Below, piece by piece: positions 1-9,016 of a stretch of DNA of 64,000 nt (position 1 is its first letter; each line of letters begins with the position of its first letter). The notes below the pieces were generated by a model. That model saw only the letters and a list, made by a program, of their open reading frames with translations, searched no databases and was not told the DNA's origin. The translations under genes and the position numbers were made by a program. Origin of the DNA: Amazonocrinis nigriterrae CENA67. Lineage in GTDB: Bacteria; Cyanobacteriota; Cyanobacteriia; Cyanobacteriales; Nostocaceae. The DNA lies in contig NZ_JAECZC010000013.1 in assembly GCF_016056305.1 (NCBI RefSeq), positions 90,717 through 154,716 on the forward strand, read 5' to 3'.

Positions 1-477
1 CAACTATTCCCGATTATGCCCATCCACCGCCTAGATGAAGAACCCATACGGCGAGGCATTCTAGCAGACCTGACTTGCGACAGTGATGGCAAAATCGACC
101 GCTTTATTGACCTACGCGATGTCAAGTCGGTTTTAGAACTACACTCATTTAAGCCAGGAGAACCCTACTATCTGGGGATGTTCTTAAATGGAGCTTACCA
201 AGAAATTATGGGTAATTTGCACAATTTATTTGGCGATACCAACGCAGTTCACATCCAGTTAACCCCCAAAGGCTACCAGATTGAACACGTAGTCAAAGGT
301 GATACTATGAGTGAAGTAGTAAGTTACGTGCAATACGACTCTGAGGATATGGTAGAAAACATCCGCCAACGTTGTGAGCGAGCGTTGGAAGAAAAGCGCA
401 TCACCCTAGCAGAGTCACAACGGCTGCTGCAAACCTACGAGCAGAGTTTAAGAAGATACACATATCTTAATAGTTAG
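1..477 (+). CDS. speA: Biosynthetic arginine decarboxylase, C-terminal part (cut by window edge)
   Basis: The reading frame is open from base 1 (it reads QLFPI before the first internal Met), so about 158 C-terminal residues of a roughly 650-residue enzyme are present. The family is PLP-dependent and converts arginine to agmatine, the first step of polyamine synthesis. The visible part contains LTCDSDGKID, which carries the active-site Cys of alanine-racemase-fold decarboxylases, and the YYLGMFLNGAYQEIMGN segment, whose Tyr contacts the PLP phosphate in this fold. The tail is typical of cyanobacterial SpeA. It converges on the downstream minus-strand gene. The product call is strong; the N-terminal half lies outside the window. 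Confidence 0.93.
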   Translation, partial: QLFPIMPIHRLDEEPIRRGILADLTCDSDGKIDRFIDLRDVKSVLELHSFKPGEPYYLGMFLNGAYQEIMGNLHNLFGDTNAVHIQLTPKGYQIEHVVKGDTMSEVVSYVQYDSEDMVENIRQRCERALEEKRITLAESQRLLQTYEQSLRRYTYLNS

Positions 478-544
478 GAGTTAGAAGTTAAGAGTTAGGA
501 GTTATGAATTTAAACTCTTAACTCCTCACTCTGAACTCCTAACT
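478..544. terminator. Hairpin made of TTAGGAG-type short repeats between convergent genes
   Basis: The spacer between two convergent genes consists of direct heptamers (GAGTTAG, AGTTAGGAG) followed by their complements (AACTCCT). An exact 9-bp arm pair TTAAGAGTT/AACTCTTAA encloses a short loop. It could end transcription from both sides, but there is no clean T-tract, so the terminator role is inferred. Confidence 0.45.
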
Positions 545-1711
545 TTAGTTTGCGTTTGTCCCCAGCAGTTCCTCAATGGCTTGCCTTTCAAGAGGAGTAT
601 GTGATGGTGGTGTCTGCCGGGCATCGGTAATCAGCCAGTCTAAAGCAGCAGCTTGTACATCGATCGCAGCCCCTGTTTTATCAACGCAGTAACGCCCAAA
701 CACCAGCTTATCAACTAGCCGTACTCCCGGCCCCAATCGTGACCATTCAAAGATGACGCTGTTTTCTACTGTTGCGCCGCTGCATACCCAGCAATTAGGG
801 CCAATCATAGCTGGGCCAACGATTTTAGCTCCATCTTCTATCCTCGTCATGCCACCAATATAAACTGGGCCTGTGATATCCACCTTGTCCCAATTCACGG
901 CCACATTTAAGCCAGTATAAATACCAGGTGCGACTTCATGACCAGGGATTTGCACATTCTTGATTTCGCCTAGCAGCACACCACGGATTGCTCGCCAGTA
1001 GTCTGGTACTTTACCAATATCTACCCATTCAAAATCCATAGCAATGGCATAGAAGGGAGCGCCAATTTCTACTAATTTGGGGAATAGCTGGCTACCAATG
1101 TCATATTCAACTCCAGAAGGTATGTACTTAAACACCTCTGGCTCAAATATGTAAATACCTGTGTTGATGTTAGTACTGAGAGCTTCTTCTGTGGAAGGTT
1201 TTTCTTGGAAAGCTTGGACACGTCCATCTTCATCGGTGACAACCACACCGTAACTGGATACTTCTTCTTGTGGAACAGATTTTGTAATGATAGTAGCGAT
1301 CGCTCCTTTAGATCTATGCCACTTAACAGCTGCGGACAAATCCAGGTCAATTAAAGCATCACCACATAACACCACAAAAGTATCATCAAAGAATGGTGAG
1401 AAGTCTTGGATGCGCCGCATACCTCCGGCAGAACCAATTGCTTCCCCTACCAGTTTACCGTCATCAATTTTACCTTCAAAAGAGTATGCTATTTGTACGC
1501 CAAAGCGCTGACCATCACGGAAATAGTTTTCAATTTCTTCAGCTAAATGACTAACATTGACCATAATTTGGTCAAAACCGTGTTGACGCAGAAGTTCTAA
1601 TAGAAATTCCATCACTGGCTTTTGCAGGATGGGAATCATCGGTTTGGGAGTTGTATAGGTAATCGGTCGCACACGAGTGCCTTTACCTGCCGCGAGAATC
1701 ATCGCTTTCAT
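545..1711 (-). CDS. Sugar-phosphate nucleotidyltransferase (mannose-1-phosphate guanylyltransferase type)
   Basis: This 388-residue protein has an N-terminal nucleotidyltransferase domain. The signature AAGKGTRVRPITYTTPKPM lies at residues 7-25, and LCGDALIDLDL carries a metal-binding Asp. It is followed by a C-terminal left-handed beta-helix with hexapeptide-like turns (GPVYIGG, AKIVGPAMIGP). Enzymes of this layout make GDP-mannose, or another NDP-sugar, from NTP and sugar-1-phosphate for polysaccharides. The length matches stand-alone GMPPB-like proteins; the phosphomannomutase domain fused in some cyanobacterial homologues is absent. The exact sugar cannot be read from sequence. Start is an ATG at 1711. 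Confidence 0.8.
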   Translation of the reverse strand: MKAMILAAGKGTRVRPITYTTPKPMIPILQKPVMEFLLELLRQHGFDQIMVNVSHLAEEIENYFRDGQRFGVQIAYSFEGKIDDGKLVGEAIGSAGGMRRIQDFSPFFDDTFVVLCGDALIDLDLSAAVKWHRSKGAIATIITKSVPQEEVSSYGVVVTDEDGRVQAFQEKPSTEEALSTNINTGIYIFEPEVFKYIPSGVEYDIGSQLFPKLVEIGAPFYAIAMDFEWVDIGKVPDYWRAIRGVLLGEIKNVQIPGHEVAPGIYTGLNVAVNWDKVDITGPVYIGGMTRIEDGAKIVGPAMIGPNCWVCSGATVENSVIFEWSRLGPGVRLVDKLVFGRYCVDKTGAAIDVQAAALDWLITDARQTPPSHTPLERQAIEELLGTNAN

Positions 1712-2046
1712 AAAAGTTTATTCCTCAACCACCAGCCAGTTTACTTTCATTGAGTGAGACTTAATCATCAGTTTTTATTTCTGCTCTAAGTAACCCCTAA
1801 GAACAGGGATAACAGGAATTTGCTGATTGTTGCAACCATTGGACTGACGCGAAACTAAGCGCCCTCTGCGGCAATTCATGAATTGCTGCTAGGTCAAAAT
1901 AGAGTTTTCGGCTATTGTTTGCGTCAGTCCTGAATCAATAGGGATGGCAGATAAAAAGTAATTAGTCATCTCTTCAATTTACTCGGATTTTGGATTTTGC
2001 TGAAGCGAAAGTCTATAAGCTATCCTTAGTGATAGTTTAGACCTGT
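1712..2046. other. Intergenic region holding a miniature inverted-repeat element
   Basis: This spacer of about 335 bp separates two minus-strand genes. It contains the 1841-1930 inverted-repeat element and no convincing reading frame. The part before 1840 presumably holds the 3' flank of the scpA side and the leader of the nucleotidyltransferase gene; no clear promoter was recognised. Confidence 0.5.
1841..1930. repeat. Miniature inverted-repeat element with GGACTGACGC ends
   Basis: The 90-bp segment starts with GGACTGACGCGAAAC and ends with GTTTGCGTCAGTCC. The ends are inverted repeats of each other over 14 bases, with one inserted base. An internal CAATTCATGAATTG palindrome follows. It encodes nothing. 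A solitary sequence like one end, ACTGACGCAAGG, occurs near 22069. The structure suggests a non-autonomous element; no duplication of target sequence is evident. Confidence 0.6.
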
Positions 2047-2877
2047 TTAATTTAGCGGCTGTTCCCAAGGTTGGTAGGCGTTAGCTGAATCCGTGAGTAA
2101 CCGAATTTTGATCTCCTGGTAAAACTCCTCTTGAAATAGCTCTACCTTAGATTGGGCTGAGAGTAGTAGCAGTGCCCAGAAAACGCTAACTATGTGGCTA
2201 TGTTCTGACTCATGGGCAGACCCATTTTGGTGTGCTTGCTTTGTCTGAGTCCACAAATGTACAAGTTGTTCTAGATTCAAACAATTTTGTTCTAGCAATA
2301 GTTCTCTTGGCGCTAGACGCAGCACTTGTTCTAGTTCCCCAGCTACTTCCGTCAGATTTTCCTGGTGAGCTAACTCCAGCGCTTCCCGCATCGCTTGGGC
2401 ACTGGGCTGACGCTTAGGGCGGACAGGTTTGCTAGTTTTTTGTACCAATTTGAGTTGGTTCGCCATGAGTTGCAATTGCTCGATCAACTCTTGTAAGGTC
2501 ACGCGGCGTTTTGGTGGCGGCATAGCAGCCGGGCGACGACGCAAATGTCGTTCTAATTGCAAACGATGAGCCTGATGTAATATACCGTCTTCATTTTCTG
2601 ACATCACATCATCCGCCAAATCCTCCTGTAAATCTTCTACTGTTGTTAATTGCATCAAGGTATTAGCTTTGAATAACACCAGCATCGATGCTGATAAAAA
2701 AGCCTGTCCAGATTGAGACAAGTCGGCTTCATAGCCCCGGACTGTTGCTTGTGGTGTCATTAGTTCTAGGTAACGGTCAATCACTTCAATTACCTGGACA
2801 TCCCAAGGATCAATTTCCCCCCGTTCAGCTTGGTCAATCAGGATCGTAATTGTTTCCAATAGCTCGGAAGCATCCAT
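2047..2877 (-). CDS. scpA: Segregation and condensation protein A
   Basis: This 276-residue protein has the ScpA/kleisin layout. The N-terminal part contains ERGEIDPWDVQVIEVIDRYLE (read here as the SMC-neck-binding region), then AFLSASMLVLFKANTLM. A charged linker with RRRPAAMPPPKRR follows, and a C-terminal winged-helix-like segment contains VSVFWALLLLSAQSKVELFQEE. The product bridges SMC ATPase heads, with ScpB, in chromosome condensation. No scpB gene is adjacent. Start is the ATG at 2877. The name rests on recognised family architecture. Confidence 0.85.
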   Translation of the reverse strand: MDASELLETITILIDQAERGEIDPWDVQVIEVIDRYLELMTPQATVRGYEADLSQSGQAFLSASMLVLFKANTLMQLTTVEDLQEDLADDVMSENEDGILHQAHRLQLERHLRRRPAAMPPPKRRVTLQELIEQLQLMANQLKLVQKTSKPVRPKRQPSAQAMREALELAHQENLTEVAGELEQVLRLAPRELLLEQNCLNLEQLVHLWTQTKQAHQNGSAHESEHSHIVSVFWALLLLSAQSKVELFQEEFYQEIKIRLLTDSANAYQPWEQPLN

Positions 2878-2965
2878 TAATCAGTTCTAAGTTCAGTAAT
2901 AAGTGTAAAAAATTAGCAAATTTAACAGTAAACCTTTTGAGTATTGGCAAAGTATATACTCTGTT

Positions 2966-3083
2966 TATGGGAATTGGGAATTGGGAATTGGGAATTGGGA
3001 ATATACTTGCTCCCCTGCTCCCCATCCCCCTCATCCCCCGGTTGGTGAGCGAAGTCGAACCACATCCCCCTCATCCCCCCTGC
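2966..3083. repeat. GGGAATT heptamer tract and C-rich repeats
   Basis: Five or so tandem copies of the heptamer GGGAATT run from about 2969 to 3001. They are followed by C-rich short repeats (CCCCTCATCCCC) up to the stop codon of the next gene. These are typical filamentous-cyanobacterial short tandem repeats. Confidence 0.8.
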
Positions 3084-4181
3084 TCAATTCGTGTCTCGAT
3101 CAACGGGGGAGTCATGATTAATAGTGACAGTTGAAACAAATTGATCAGATTTGCCGCTCTTGAGAGCGTCGAATGTACCTTTAATAGTACCGGCAATGGG
3201 CACAGCAACTAGTGTGCCTAAGAATCCAGCAATCTCAAATCCCATCAAAATAGCAACAAAAATCCAGATAGGATTAAGTCCGATAAAATCGCCGAGTAAG
3301 TTGGGAGCTAAAAGATTATCTTTAATTTGTTGCATGAGAATGGCCGCTATAGCAACTGGAACTGCTAGCCACCAATTTTGCAGCAATACCAAAATTGTTA
3401 CCAAACCAATACCTAAAGTCGCTCCGATAAAAGGAATGAGTTCAGACATACCAATGAGTATGGCAAACAATAGAGCAAATGGCACTTTCAAAAATAAGAA
3501 AATAGGAGTAAGACTTATTATCATGAATAACCCCAGCAACAACTGACTGAGGAAAAAATTCTGAAAATTAAGTTGTAAGGATCTGGTTAAGGGAACTCCA
3601 ACATTAGCAGGTAAGAGATTGACTAGACCATACCATACGCGATCGCCATATAAAAGCATATAAAATGCTAAGACAACCACTAATACTAAGTTGAGTAAGC
3701 CAGACAGCAGTATTCCCGCAAATCCCACTGCACCAGAAGCAAGTTGTTGAACTAAATTCTGAATGTTGGCATTGATTTGATTGCTAACAACCCTGAGATC
3801 AATAGGCAAACGTCTTTGCTTGGCAAAGGCTTCAAATTGCTCTATATTTGCTTGACTAGTTGTCAACCAATCTGGAATCTTATTGAGAAGCTGGATTGTT
3901 TGGTCAATTACCATCGGTACTAACGTGACACCCAGAATCACCAATAAAGTTAAAGTGACGAGTAAAACTATGACAACCGCCTGTGTGCGAGTCATGTGAG
4001 CGCGTTCAAAAAACTTAACTGGATAGTTAAGTAAAAAAGCTAAAATCGCTGCAACGCTCAAAATAGTGATCGGATGTTGGAAATAGCTAAACAGTAATGA
4101 CAGCAGCCAGATATTGAGAGCAATTATCGGGCCGCTCAGACCATAAATTAATAAACGTTGAAGAGAGGCCGAACGGCGCAT
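3084..4181 (-). CDS. AI-2E/PerM-family membrane transport protein
   Basis: This is a hydrophobic protein of about 365 residues. It has paired N-terminal membrane helices, a soluble amphipathic segment around residues 90-155 (TIQLLNKIPDWL, RRLPIDLRVVSNQINANIQ), then five or so further helices. The C-terminal pattern GMSELIPFIGATLG ... DNLLAPNLLGDFIGLNPIWIF is characteristic of the family (formerly UPF0118). Members are proposed exporters of small molecules, or sodium/proton antiporters; the substrate cannot be inferred. I prefer the ATG at 4181 (MRRSASL) over a TTG three codons upstream. Confidence 0.8.
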   Translation of the reverse strand: MRRSASLQRLLIYGLSGPIIALNIWLLSLLFSYFQHPITILSVAAILAFLLNYPVKFFERAHMTRTQAVVIVLLVTLTLLVILGVTLVPMVIDQTIQLLNKIPDWLTTSQANIEQFEAFAKQRRLPIDLRVVSNQINANIQNLVQQLASGAVGFAGILLSGLLNLVLVVVLAFYMLLYGDRVWYGLVNLLPANVGVPLTRSLQLNFQNFFLSQLLLGLFMIISLTPIFLFLKVPFALLFAILIGMSELIPFIGATLGIGLVTILVLLQNWWLAVPVAIAAILMQQIKDNLLAPNLLGDFIGLNPIWIFVAILMGFEIAGFLGTLVAVPIAGTIKGTFDALKSGKSDQFVSTVTINHDSPVDRDTN

Positions 4182-4308
4182 TTGATGCAATCGAGAATCT
4201 CGACTCCTTGAGATAATTAATAAAACTGGTGTTGGCGCTAATCATCATCATAGATATTTTTATCAAAGACGTGTATCAGCGAATCTGATAATAAGGAAGT
4301 AAATCACG

Positions 4309-4953
4309 ATGGATAAGACCATAGCAGACCTCCGCAAGGATTACACCTTAGAAGGTTTGAGCGAAACTGAGATTAATCCCAATCCCTTCATACAATTTCA
4401 AAAATGGTTCGACCAATCACTAGCAGCTCAACTTCCTGAACCGAATGCCATGACTCTGGCTACTGCTATGCCAGATGGTAAGCCTTCAGCAAGAATGGTA
4501 TTACTAAAAGATTTTGATGAACGGGGTTTTGTTTTCTTTACTAACTACAACAGTCGTAAGGGACAAGAACTGGCAGAAAATCCCCAAGCATCTTTAGTTT
4601 TTTGGTGGGCTGAACTCGAACGCCAAGTCCGGATTTCTGGACATGTAGAAAAAGTTTCTGAAATCGAGTCAGATCAGTATTTTGAAAGTCGTCCTGCGAA
4701 CAGTCGCTTGGGAGCGTGGGTGTCTAATCAAAGCGAAGTCATAGAAAGCCGAGAAGTTCTAGAGCAACGGATGCAGGAATTTCAGAGCAAGTATGAAAAT
4801 CAGGAGATTCCCCGACCTCCCCATTGGGGAGGCTTGCGAGTGATCCCCGCAGAAATTGAGTTTTGGCAAGGACGCCCCAGCCGTCTGCACGATCGCTTGC
4901 TGTATACTCGCTCTGTTGATGGCAGTTGGAAAATTGAACGGTTGTCACCATAA
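4309..4953 (+). CDS. pdxH: Pyridoxamine 5'-phosphate oxidase
   Basis: This 214-residue protein has the usual family length. It oxidises pyridoxamine/pyridoxine 5'-phosphate to PLP using FMN and oxygen. Conserved segments are [22 protein letters not shown] (FMN binding), [38 protein letters not shown] and the C-terminal [13 protein letters not shown], followed by a RLSP tail like the usual RL.P end. It is monocistronic and converges on the following minus-strand gene. Start is the ATG at 4309. Confidence 0.95.
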   Translation: MDKTIADLRKDYTLEGLSETEINPNPFIQFQKWFDQSLAAQLPEPNAMTLATAMPDGKPSARMVLLKDFDERGFVFFTNYNSRKGQELAENPQASLVFWWAELERQVRISGHVEKVSEIESDQYFESRPANSRLGAWVSNQSEVIESREVLEQRMQEFQSKYENQEIPRPPHWGGLRVIPAEIEFWQGRPSRLHDRLLYTRSVDGSWKIERLSP

Positions 4954-4960
4954 AAAGTGC

Positions 4961-5038
4961 TGAGTGCTGAGTGCTGAGTTAAAAGTTAGGAGTTAGGAGT
5001 TAGGAGTTATTAATTCCCAATTCCCAATTCCCAATTCC
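4961..5038. repeat. Stacked short tandem repeats between convergent genes
   Basis: Three repeat types follow one another: GTGCTGA, GTTAGGA and AATTCCC units. They fill nearly the whole spacer between pdxH and the convergent lipoprotein gene. Confidence 0.75.
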
Positions 5039-5992
5039 TTATTCCGTCGCTGCTGCTTTAGGTGCAAACTGAATTCTGGGGTCTGGCATGAATGTGTATC
5101 TAAGATACAATCCTCCCCAGATAAACAAGATAATCAACAATGAACCAATACCAAGCGGACTGGGAAGCCAGAAAACGGCTTCTATGTGGTTGAGTTCACC
5201 AGTTTTTAGTTGCCACACCAGTTGATTACCATTTTTTGCTGGTTCAATGGCAGTTTCTGCATTTTCAGGTATTTGAATGTTTTTAGCGCCCCAAGGAGTT
5301 GTCAGGCTAAATTTCAAATTGAGAATTGAACCAGCATCAGCAAGAACGTTACCTTTGCTAGCGATGAGAGCAAGCGATCGCAAGTCTAAATCATAAATTA
5401 ATCGATTCCGTACTAACAGTAAAAAGTTGTTCTGCTCCAAAAGTAAGTTTGATTCAATCTTTGGTAATTCTGATTCCGATTCGCTTTGCACAGCTTCAGC
5501 TTGTTGGTTAGCACGGGAATTAAAAAATTCGTTGAACTTGGCTTGCAACTCCTGACCATTACTGAAGGGAATTGTCACAATCAGTTCTTCTTTAGAAACT
5601 CTCTTTGCTTTGCCTTCCAGTTTGCGGGCACGACGTTCTATACTGTTTAACCATTCGTATACATAGTCACCACTGAAACTAGTTAGCCGTTCTTCCAATT
5701 TAATATGCTGCACCAGTTCACCACTGTTCGAGTTGCCAAAGTTCACTCCCACGTCGTACTGCACACAACCTGACAGCAGTAGTGAAGTTAACAACACTAG
5801 CCACAAAATAGGTTGTGGAATGCTGGCTCTACGTTTTTTGAATCGCATAGACGCGAGGGAATTTTGTCTAGGAAAGTCGGAATTCATCTGATTTCCATTA
5901 GTTAGTGGCTGGAATAATTGCATTTTTGCCAGCACAAAAACAAATGGTCTGATTAACCATATGAAAATCTTTCCAAGAGTAGAATACTTCAT
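5039..5992 (-). CDS. DUF3153-type membrane-anchored lipoprotein
   Basis: This conserved cyanobacterial protein of unknown function has a lipoprotein signal (PILWLVLLTSLLLSGC), an extracytoplasmic domain, and a C-terminal membrane helix (LGIGSLLIILFIWGGLYL). The Cys after LLLSG should be lipidated. The start is uncertain. The ATG at 5992 has a GGGAG ribosome-site-like sequence about 10 bases upstream, but it puts about 75 residues before the lipobox Cys. ATGs at 5887 and 5848 would give a more normal signal peptide, although their ribosome sites are weaker. A TTG further upstream would overlap the neighbouring TPR gene. The DUF call comes from general resemblance. Confidence 0.65.
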   Translation of the reverse strand: MKYSTLGKIFIWLIRPFVFVLAKMQLFQPLTNGNQMNSDFPRQNSLASMRFKKRRASIPQPILWLVLLTSLLLSGCVQYDVGVNFGNSNSGELVQHIKLEERLTSFSGDYVYEWLNSIERRARKLEGKAKRVSKEELIVTIPFSNGQELQAKFNEFFNSRANQQAEAVQSESESELPKIESNLLLEQNNFLLLVRNRLIYDLDLRSLALIASKGNVLADAGSILNLKFSLTTPWGAKNIQIPENAETAIEPAKNGNQLVWQLKTGELNHIEAVFWLPSPLGIGSLLIILFIWGGLYLRYTFMPDPRIQFAPKAAATE

Positions 5993-6072
5993 TACATATA
6001 TCTCCCAAAAAGTCAAGCTTAAGGAGGTAAGAACTGAGGGTGAAAGGAAAAGGGATTTTTCTGCCCTTTTCT

Positions 6073-6597
6073 TTAGTAAAAATTCAACCAAACCAAGTAC
6101 AAGACAGTTAAACCAATGGCAATTAGTGCCACTAAGATAAAGCGATTATCTTTAGTATTTACCTGACTGAGGTCTACAAATTCTGGTTGAGCCGCCTTTT
6201 TTTGCCCAGAAGACTTACGCGGATTGACAGTAACACGAATTTTGTCATCATTATCCGGTAGTTTGCCCAAATCTGGGATTTCGGTCATCCATTCACTCGG
6301 TCTTTTCAGCTTTGGTGCTTGTAAGATGTAAAGCAATCGCTTTGCTTGTTTGCTGGTTTCTGCAAAGGGATGGCGTTTGAGTTGTTGACAAAGGGCGATC
6401 GCATCTTCAGTACGCCCAGATGCTTCATAGGCTGTTGCTAGCCAAATATCTACTTCACCCCCAAGGCGAGAATTGCGAGCTAAAAGGGCGCTTGCCTTTT
6501 CCAAGTTTTCTACAGCTTCTCGATATTGCCCATTTTCAAAGGCAAGTTTCCCAGTCTGGTAGATACTTCTGGCTATTTCTAAACTTTCTGCACTCAC
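6073..6597 (-). CDS. TPR-like protein with C-terminal membrane anchor
   Basis: This 174-residue protein starts with two tetratricopeptide-like helical hairpins (ARSIYQTGKLAFENGQYREAVENLEKA and WLATAYEASGRTEDAIALCQQL). A polar linker follows, and it ends in a single hydrophobic helix (FILVALIAIGLTVLYLVWL) close to the C-terminus. It is therefore probably tail-anchored with the TPR in the cytoplasm. It lies just upstream of the DUF3153 lipoprotein gene on the same strand and may be co-transcribed with it. Start is a GTG at 6597. No specific function is assigned. Confidence 0.7.
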   Translation of the reverse strand: MSAESLEIARSIYQTGKLAFENGQYREAVENLEKASALLARNSRLGGEVDIWLATAYEASGRTEDAIALCQQLKRHPFAETSKQAKRLLYILQAPKLKRPSEWMTEIPDLGKLPDNDDKIRVTVNPRKSSGQKKAAQPEFVDLSQVNTKDNRFILVALIAIGLTVLYLVWLNFY

Positions 6598-6649
6598 GTT
6601 TTAGATATAAATCAGCACTATTTTAATTTTGCCAATTCCATTGTAGGAG

Positions 6650-6769
6650 GGACTGGGGACTGGGAATTGGGGATTGGGAATTGGGGATTGGGAATTGGGA
6701 ATAGTTGTTATCTGCTCCCCTGCTCCCTATCTCCCCTGCACCCCTGCACCGAAAGCTCCCCTTCATCTT
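6650..6769. repeat. GGGGATTGGGAATTG-type short repeats
   Basis: Alternating GGGAATT/GGGGATT heptamers are followed by CTCCCCTG and CACCCCTG units. They end next to the argB stop codon. Confidence 0.75.
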
Positions 6770-7666
6770 CTATGAAGTAAACTGAGAACCGAGAATCATT
6801 GTACCGATACCAACATCAGTAAAAATTTCCAATAGTAGGGCGTGAGGTATACGACCATCTATGATGTGTGCTGCACGTACACCTTGAGCAAGCGATCGCA
6901 CACAACAATTGACTTTAGGAATCATACCGCCGCTGACTATACCATCGGCAATCAACTCGCGGGCTTCACGAATATCTACTTTTGGAATCAAAGTTGATGG
7001 GTCTTTATAATTTGTTAAAATCCCTCTGGTGTCGGTCAGTAAAATCAACTTTTCTGCCCCTAGCGCTGCTGCTATTTCCCCAGCTACAGTATCAGCGTTA
7101 ATGTTGTAAGCTTGTCCCGTTTCATCTGCAGCTACGCTGGAGACTACGGGGATATACCCATTGCTGGAGAGGGTTTCTAAAATTTTAATATTTACATTAC
7201 TCACTTCTCCCACGAAGCCAATACCTTCTTGACCTTGAGGACGAGCTGTAATCAAATTACCATCTTTGCCGCAAAGTCCCACCGCCAAGCCTCCAGCTTG
7301 GTTAATTAGGGCGACAATTTCTTTATTAACTCGACCAACTAAAACCATTTCCACCACATCCATTGTGGGGGCGTCTGTGACTCGCAAACCATTCTTAAAT
7401 TGGGCTTCGATTCCCAGTTTATCTAACCAACTATTAATTTCTGGGCCACCGCCGTGTACTAGTATTGGACGCAAGCCGACGCAGGATAAAAATACAATGT
7501 CGCGGATGACTTGATCTTTGAGGGTGCTATCTTTCATCGCTGCGCCACCATATTTCACAACAACAGTGCGACCAGCGAATTGTTGAATATAAGGTAGAGC
7601 TTCGCTTAGCACTTGTACGCGAGTGGCTTCAGCTTGCCTAATGTACTCAGTATCGTTGACTGTCAT
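6770..7666 (-). CDS. argB: Acetylglutamate kinase
   Basis: This 298-residue enzyme phosphorylates N-acetyl-L-glutamate in the second step of arginine synthesis. Signature segments are [12 protein letters not shown] near the N-terminus, [13 protein letters not shown] (substrate/ATP loop), [44 protein letters not shown], and [14 protein letters not shown]. The N-terminal helix and the GTMI tail are those of arginine-sensitive hexameric enzymes, which in cyanobacteria are relieved by the PII protein (established for the family). It is a single gene flanked by repeats. Confidence 0.96.
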   Translation of the reverse strand: MTVNDTEYIRQAEATRVQVLSEALPYIQQFAGRTVVVKYGGAAMKDSTLKDQVIRDIVFLSCVGLRPILVHGGGPEINSWLDKLGIEAQFKNGLRVTDAPTMDVVEMVLVGRVNKEIVALINQAGGLAVGLCGKDGNLITARPQGQEGIGFVGEVSNVNIKILETLSSNGYIPVVSSVAADETGQAYNINADTVAGEIAAALGAEKLILLTDTRGILTNYKDPSTLIPKVDIREARELIADGIVSGGMIPKVNCCVRSLAQGVRAAHIIDGRIPHALLLEIFTDVGIGTMILGSQFTS

Positions 7667-8245
7667 GAGGAGCTGTGAGATTTAAAACCTATGCAGTCAG
7701 TGTAGAAGACTTTGGAGTTTGTAACAATGAGTAGATACCAAAGTTTTCTATAACCCTTATGAGTTGTGAATTTAAACAAGTGTAAATAATTTGCTGAAAG
7801 TCCCTTGTTATGTGCTTATTCAGCAGTGGACTTGTAGATAGACTCTCGTGCGATCGCCAATTCTCGCTTTCATCAATTATATGAACGCATGAAGTAGTTT
7901 CTAATTAATTAGAAGCTTTGTTAACAAAGTGCGATCGCGTAACCACAAAAATTTTTTCACATAGGACTTATACCAATTCGTAATTTGTAATTCGTAATTC
8001 GTAATTGTAGAGACGATTCGCCGAATCGTCTGTACTCAGATATGGCATGGCTTTCGGGGTTTGATTGTGTTGCCTCATTTGAGAGAATTGGTATTACACG
8101 CATTGTCATATTTTTTTCGTTTGGGTATTACTGGGTCAATAGTCAATAGTTAAAATTCAAGGTTTTTTGACTATTGACTATTAACTGCCATCGCAGAAAA
8201 TATGTGTGCCAGTTGCGTAAGTCATGTCACAGCTACTTTTTATTA
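7667..8245. other. Intergenic region with a miniature element and TTGACTA repeats
   Basis: This is 579 bp without a credible gene. It holds two HIP1 sites, the 7971-8093 inverted-repeat element, and an AGTCAATAGTTAA/TTGACTATTGACT repeat pair (about 8138-8188) that could form a hairpin downstream of the permease gene. Confidence 0.55.
7971..8093. repeat. Miniature element with TACCAATTC ends and TTA flanks
   Basis: This 123-bp segment begins TACCAATTC and ends GAATTGGTA, a perfect 9-bp inverted repeat. It is flanked on both sides by TTA (7968-7970 and 8094-8096), which looks like a target duplication. Inside are TTCGTAA heptamers and an AGACGATTCG/CGAATCGTCT palindrome. The ends match those of the elements at 40270 and 51127, with a different interior. 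Confidence 0.7.
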
Positions 8246-9016
8246 TCAAATCGGCTGACCAAACAAAACTAAAGAGAGGAAAAAATCCATAATAAAAATT
8301 GATACCCAAGTAGTAACAACTGCTTTTGTTGCTGATTCTCCAACTTCTTTTGCTCCTCCCTTAGTAGTTAGTCCCCAACTACAACCAATAACAGCAACTA
8401 CAGCTCCGAAAATCACTCCTTTCAACAAAATAATAGACAAATCTGATGGGTCTAAAAAATTTCTAACTGACTCTAAAAATGTATCTGGGAAAACTTGGAA
8501 AAAGTGTTTGGCAGCAAAAGCTCCACCAATAATGCCTATCAGTAAAGCAAAAATCATCATGATTGGCATCATCAAACAGCAAGCAATTACTCTAGGAATT
8601 ACTAAATAATCAATTGGATCTGTTTTGAGCATATAAAGTGCATCAATTTGCTCTGTGACTTGCATTGCGCCTATTTCTGCTGCAAAAGCAGAACCTACTT
8701 GTCCTGCAATAATACTAGCGGTCAAAATAGGAGCTAATTCTCTGCAAAAGGCTAAAGCAAAAGCACCTCCCACAGTACTGACTGCATCGAATCGCACTAA
8801 TTCTCTACCTGTCTGAATGGTAAAAATCATCCCTGCAAAACCATTCACCAGCAAAACTGGAGATATAGAAGCGGGGCCAGTAGTCACCATATGTTCTAGA
8901 ATCTTGTGGTAGTAAGTTTTTCCTTTAAGTAAATGCAGCCATACTTGACCGAAGAGTAGTAGTGCAGCAAAGCAGCGCACTATCCATAATTGCACTAAAT
9001 TTCCTTTTGATTGCAA
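8246..9016 (-). CDS. MlaE-family lipid ABC transporter permease
   Basis: This 256-residue integral membrane protein has the MlaE/YrbE permease pattern. It contains GPASISPVLLVNGFAGMIFTIQTGREL, then LAFCRELAPILTASIIAGQVGSAFAAEIGAMQVTEQIDAL with the conserved ELAP..T and E-I-G-x-M motifs, and KGGAKEVGESATKAVV near the C-terminus. Such permeases move lipids between the membranes of the envelope together with an ATPase and an MCE protein. Neither partner gene is adjacent. The first codon appears to be TTG at 9016, preceded by AAGG; no in-frame ATG lies at a better place. Confidence 0.85.
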   Translation of the reverse strand: MQSKGNLVQLWIVRCFAALLLFGQVWLHLLKGKTYYHKILEHMVTTGPASISPVLLVNGFAGMIFTIQTGRELVRFDAVSTVGGAFALAFCRELAPILTASIIAGQVGSAFAAEIGAMQVTEQIDALYMLKTDPIDYLVIPRVIACCLMMPIMMIFALLIGIIGGAFAAKHFFQVFPDTFLESVRNFLDPSDLSIILLKGVIFGAVVAVIGCSWGLTTKGGAKEVGESATKAVVTTWVSIFIMDFFLSLVLFGQPI

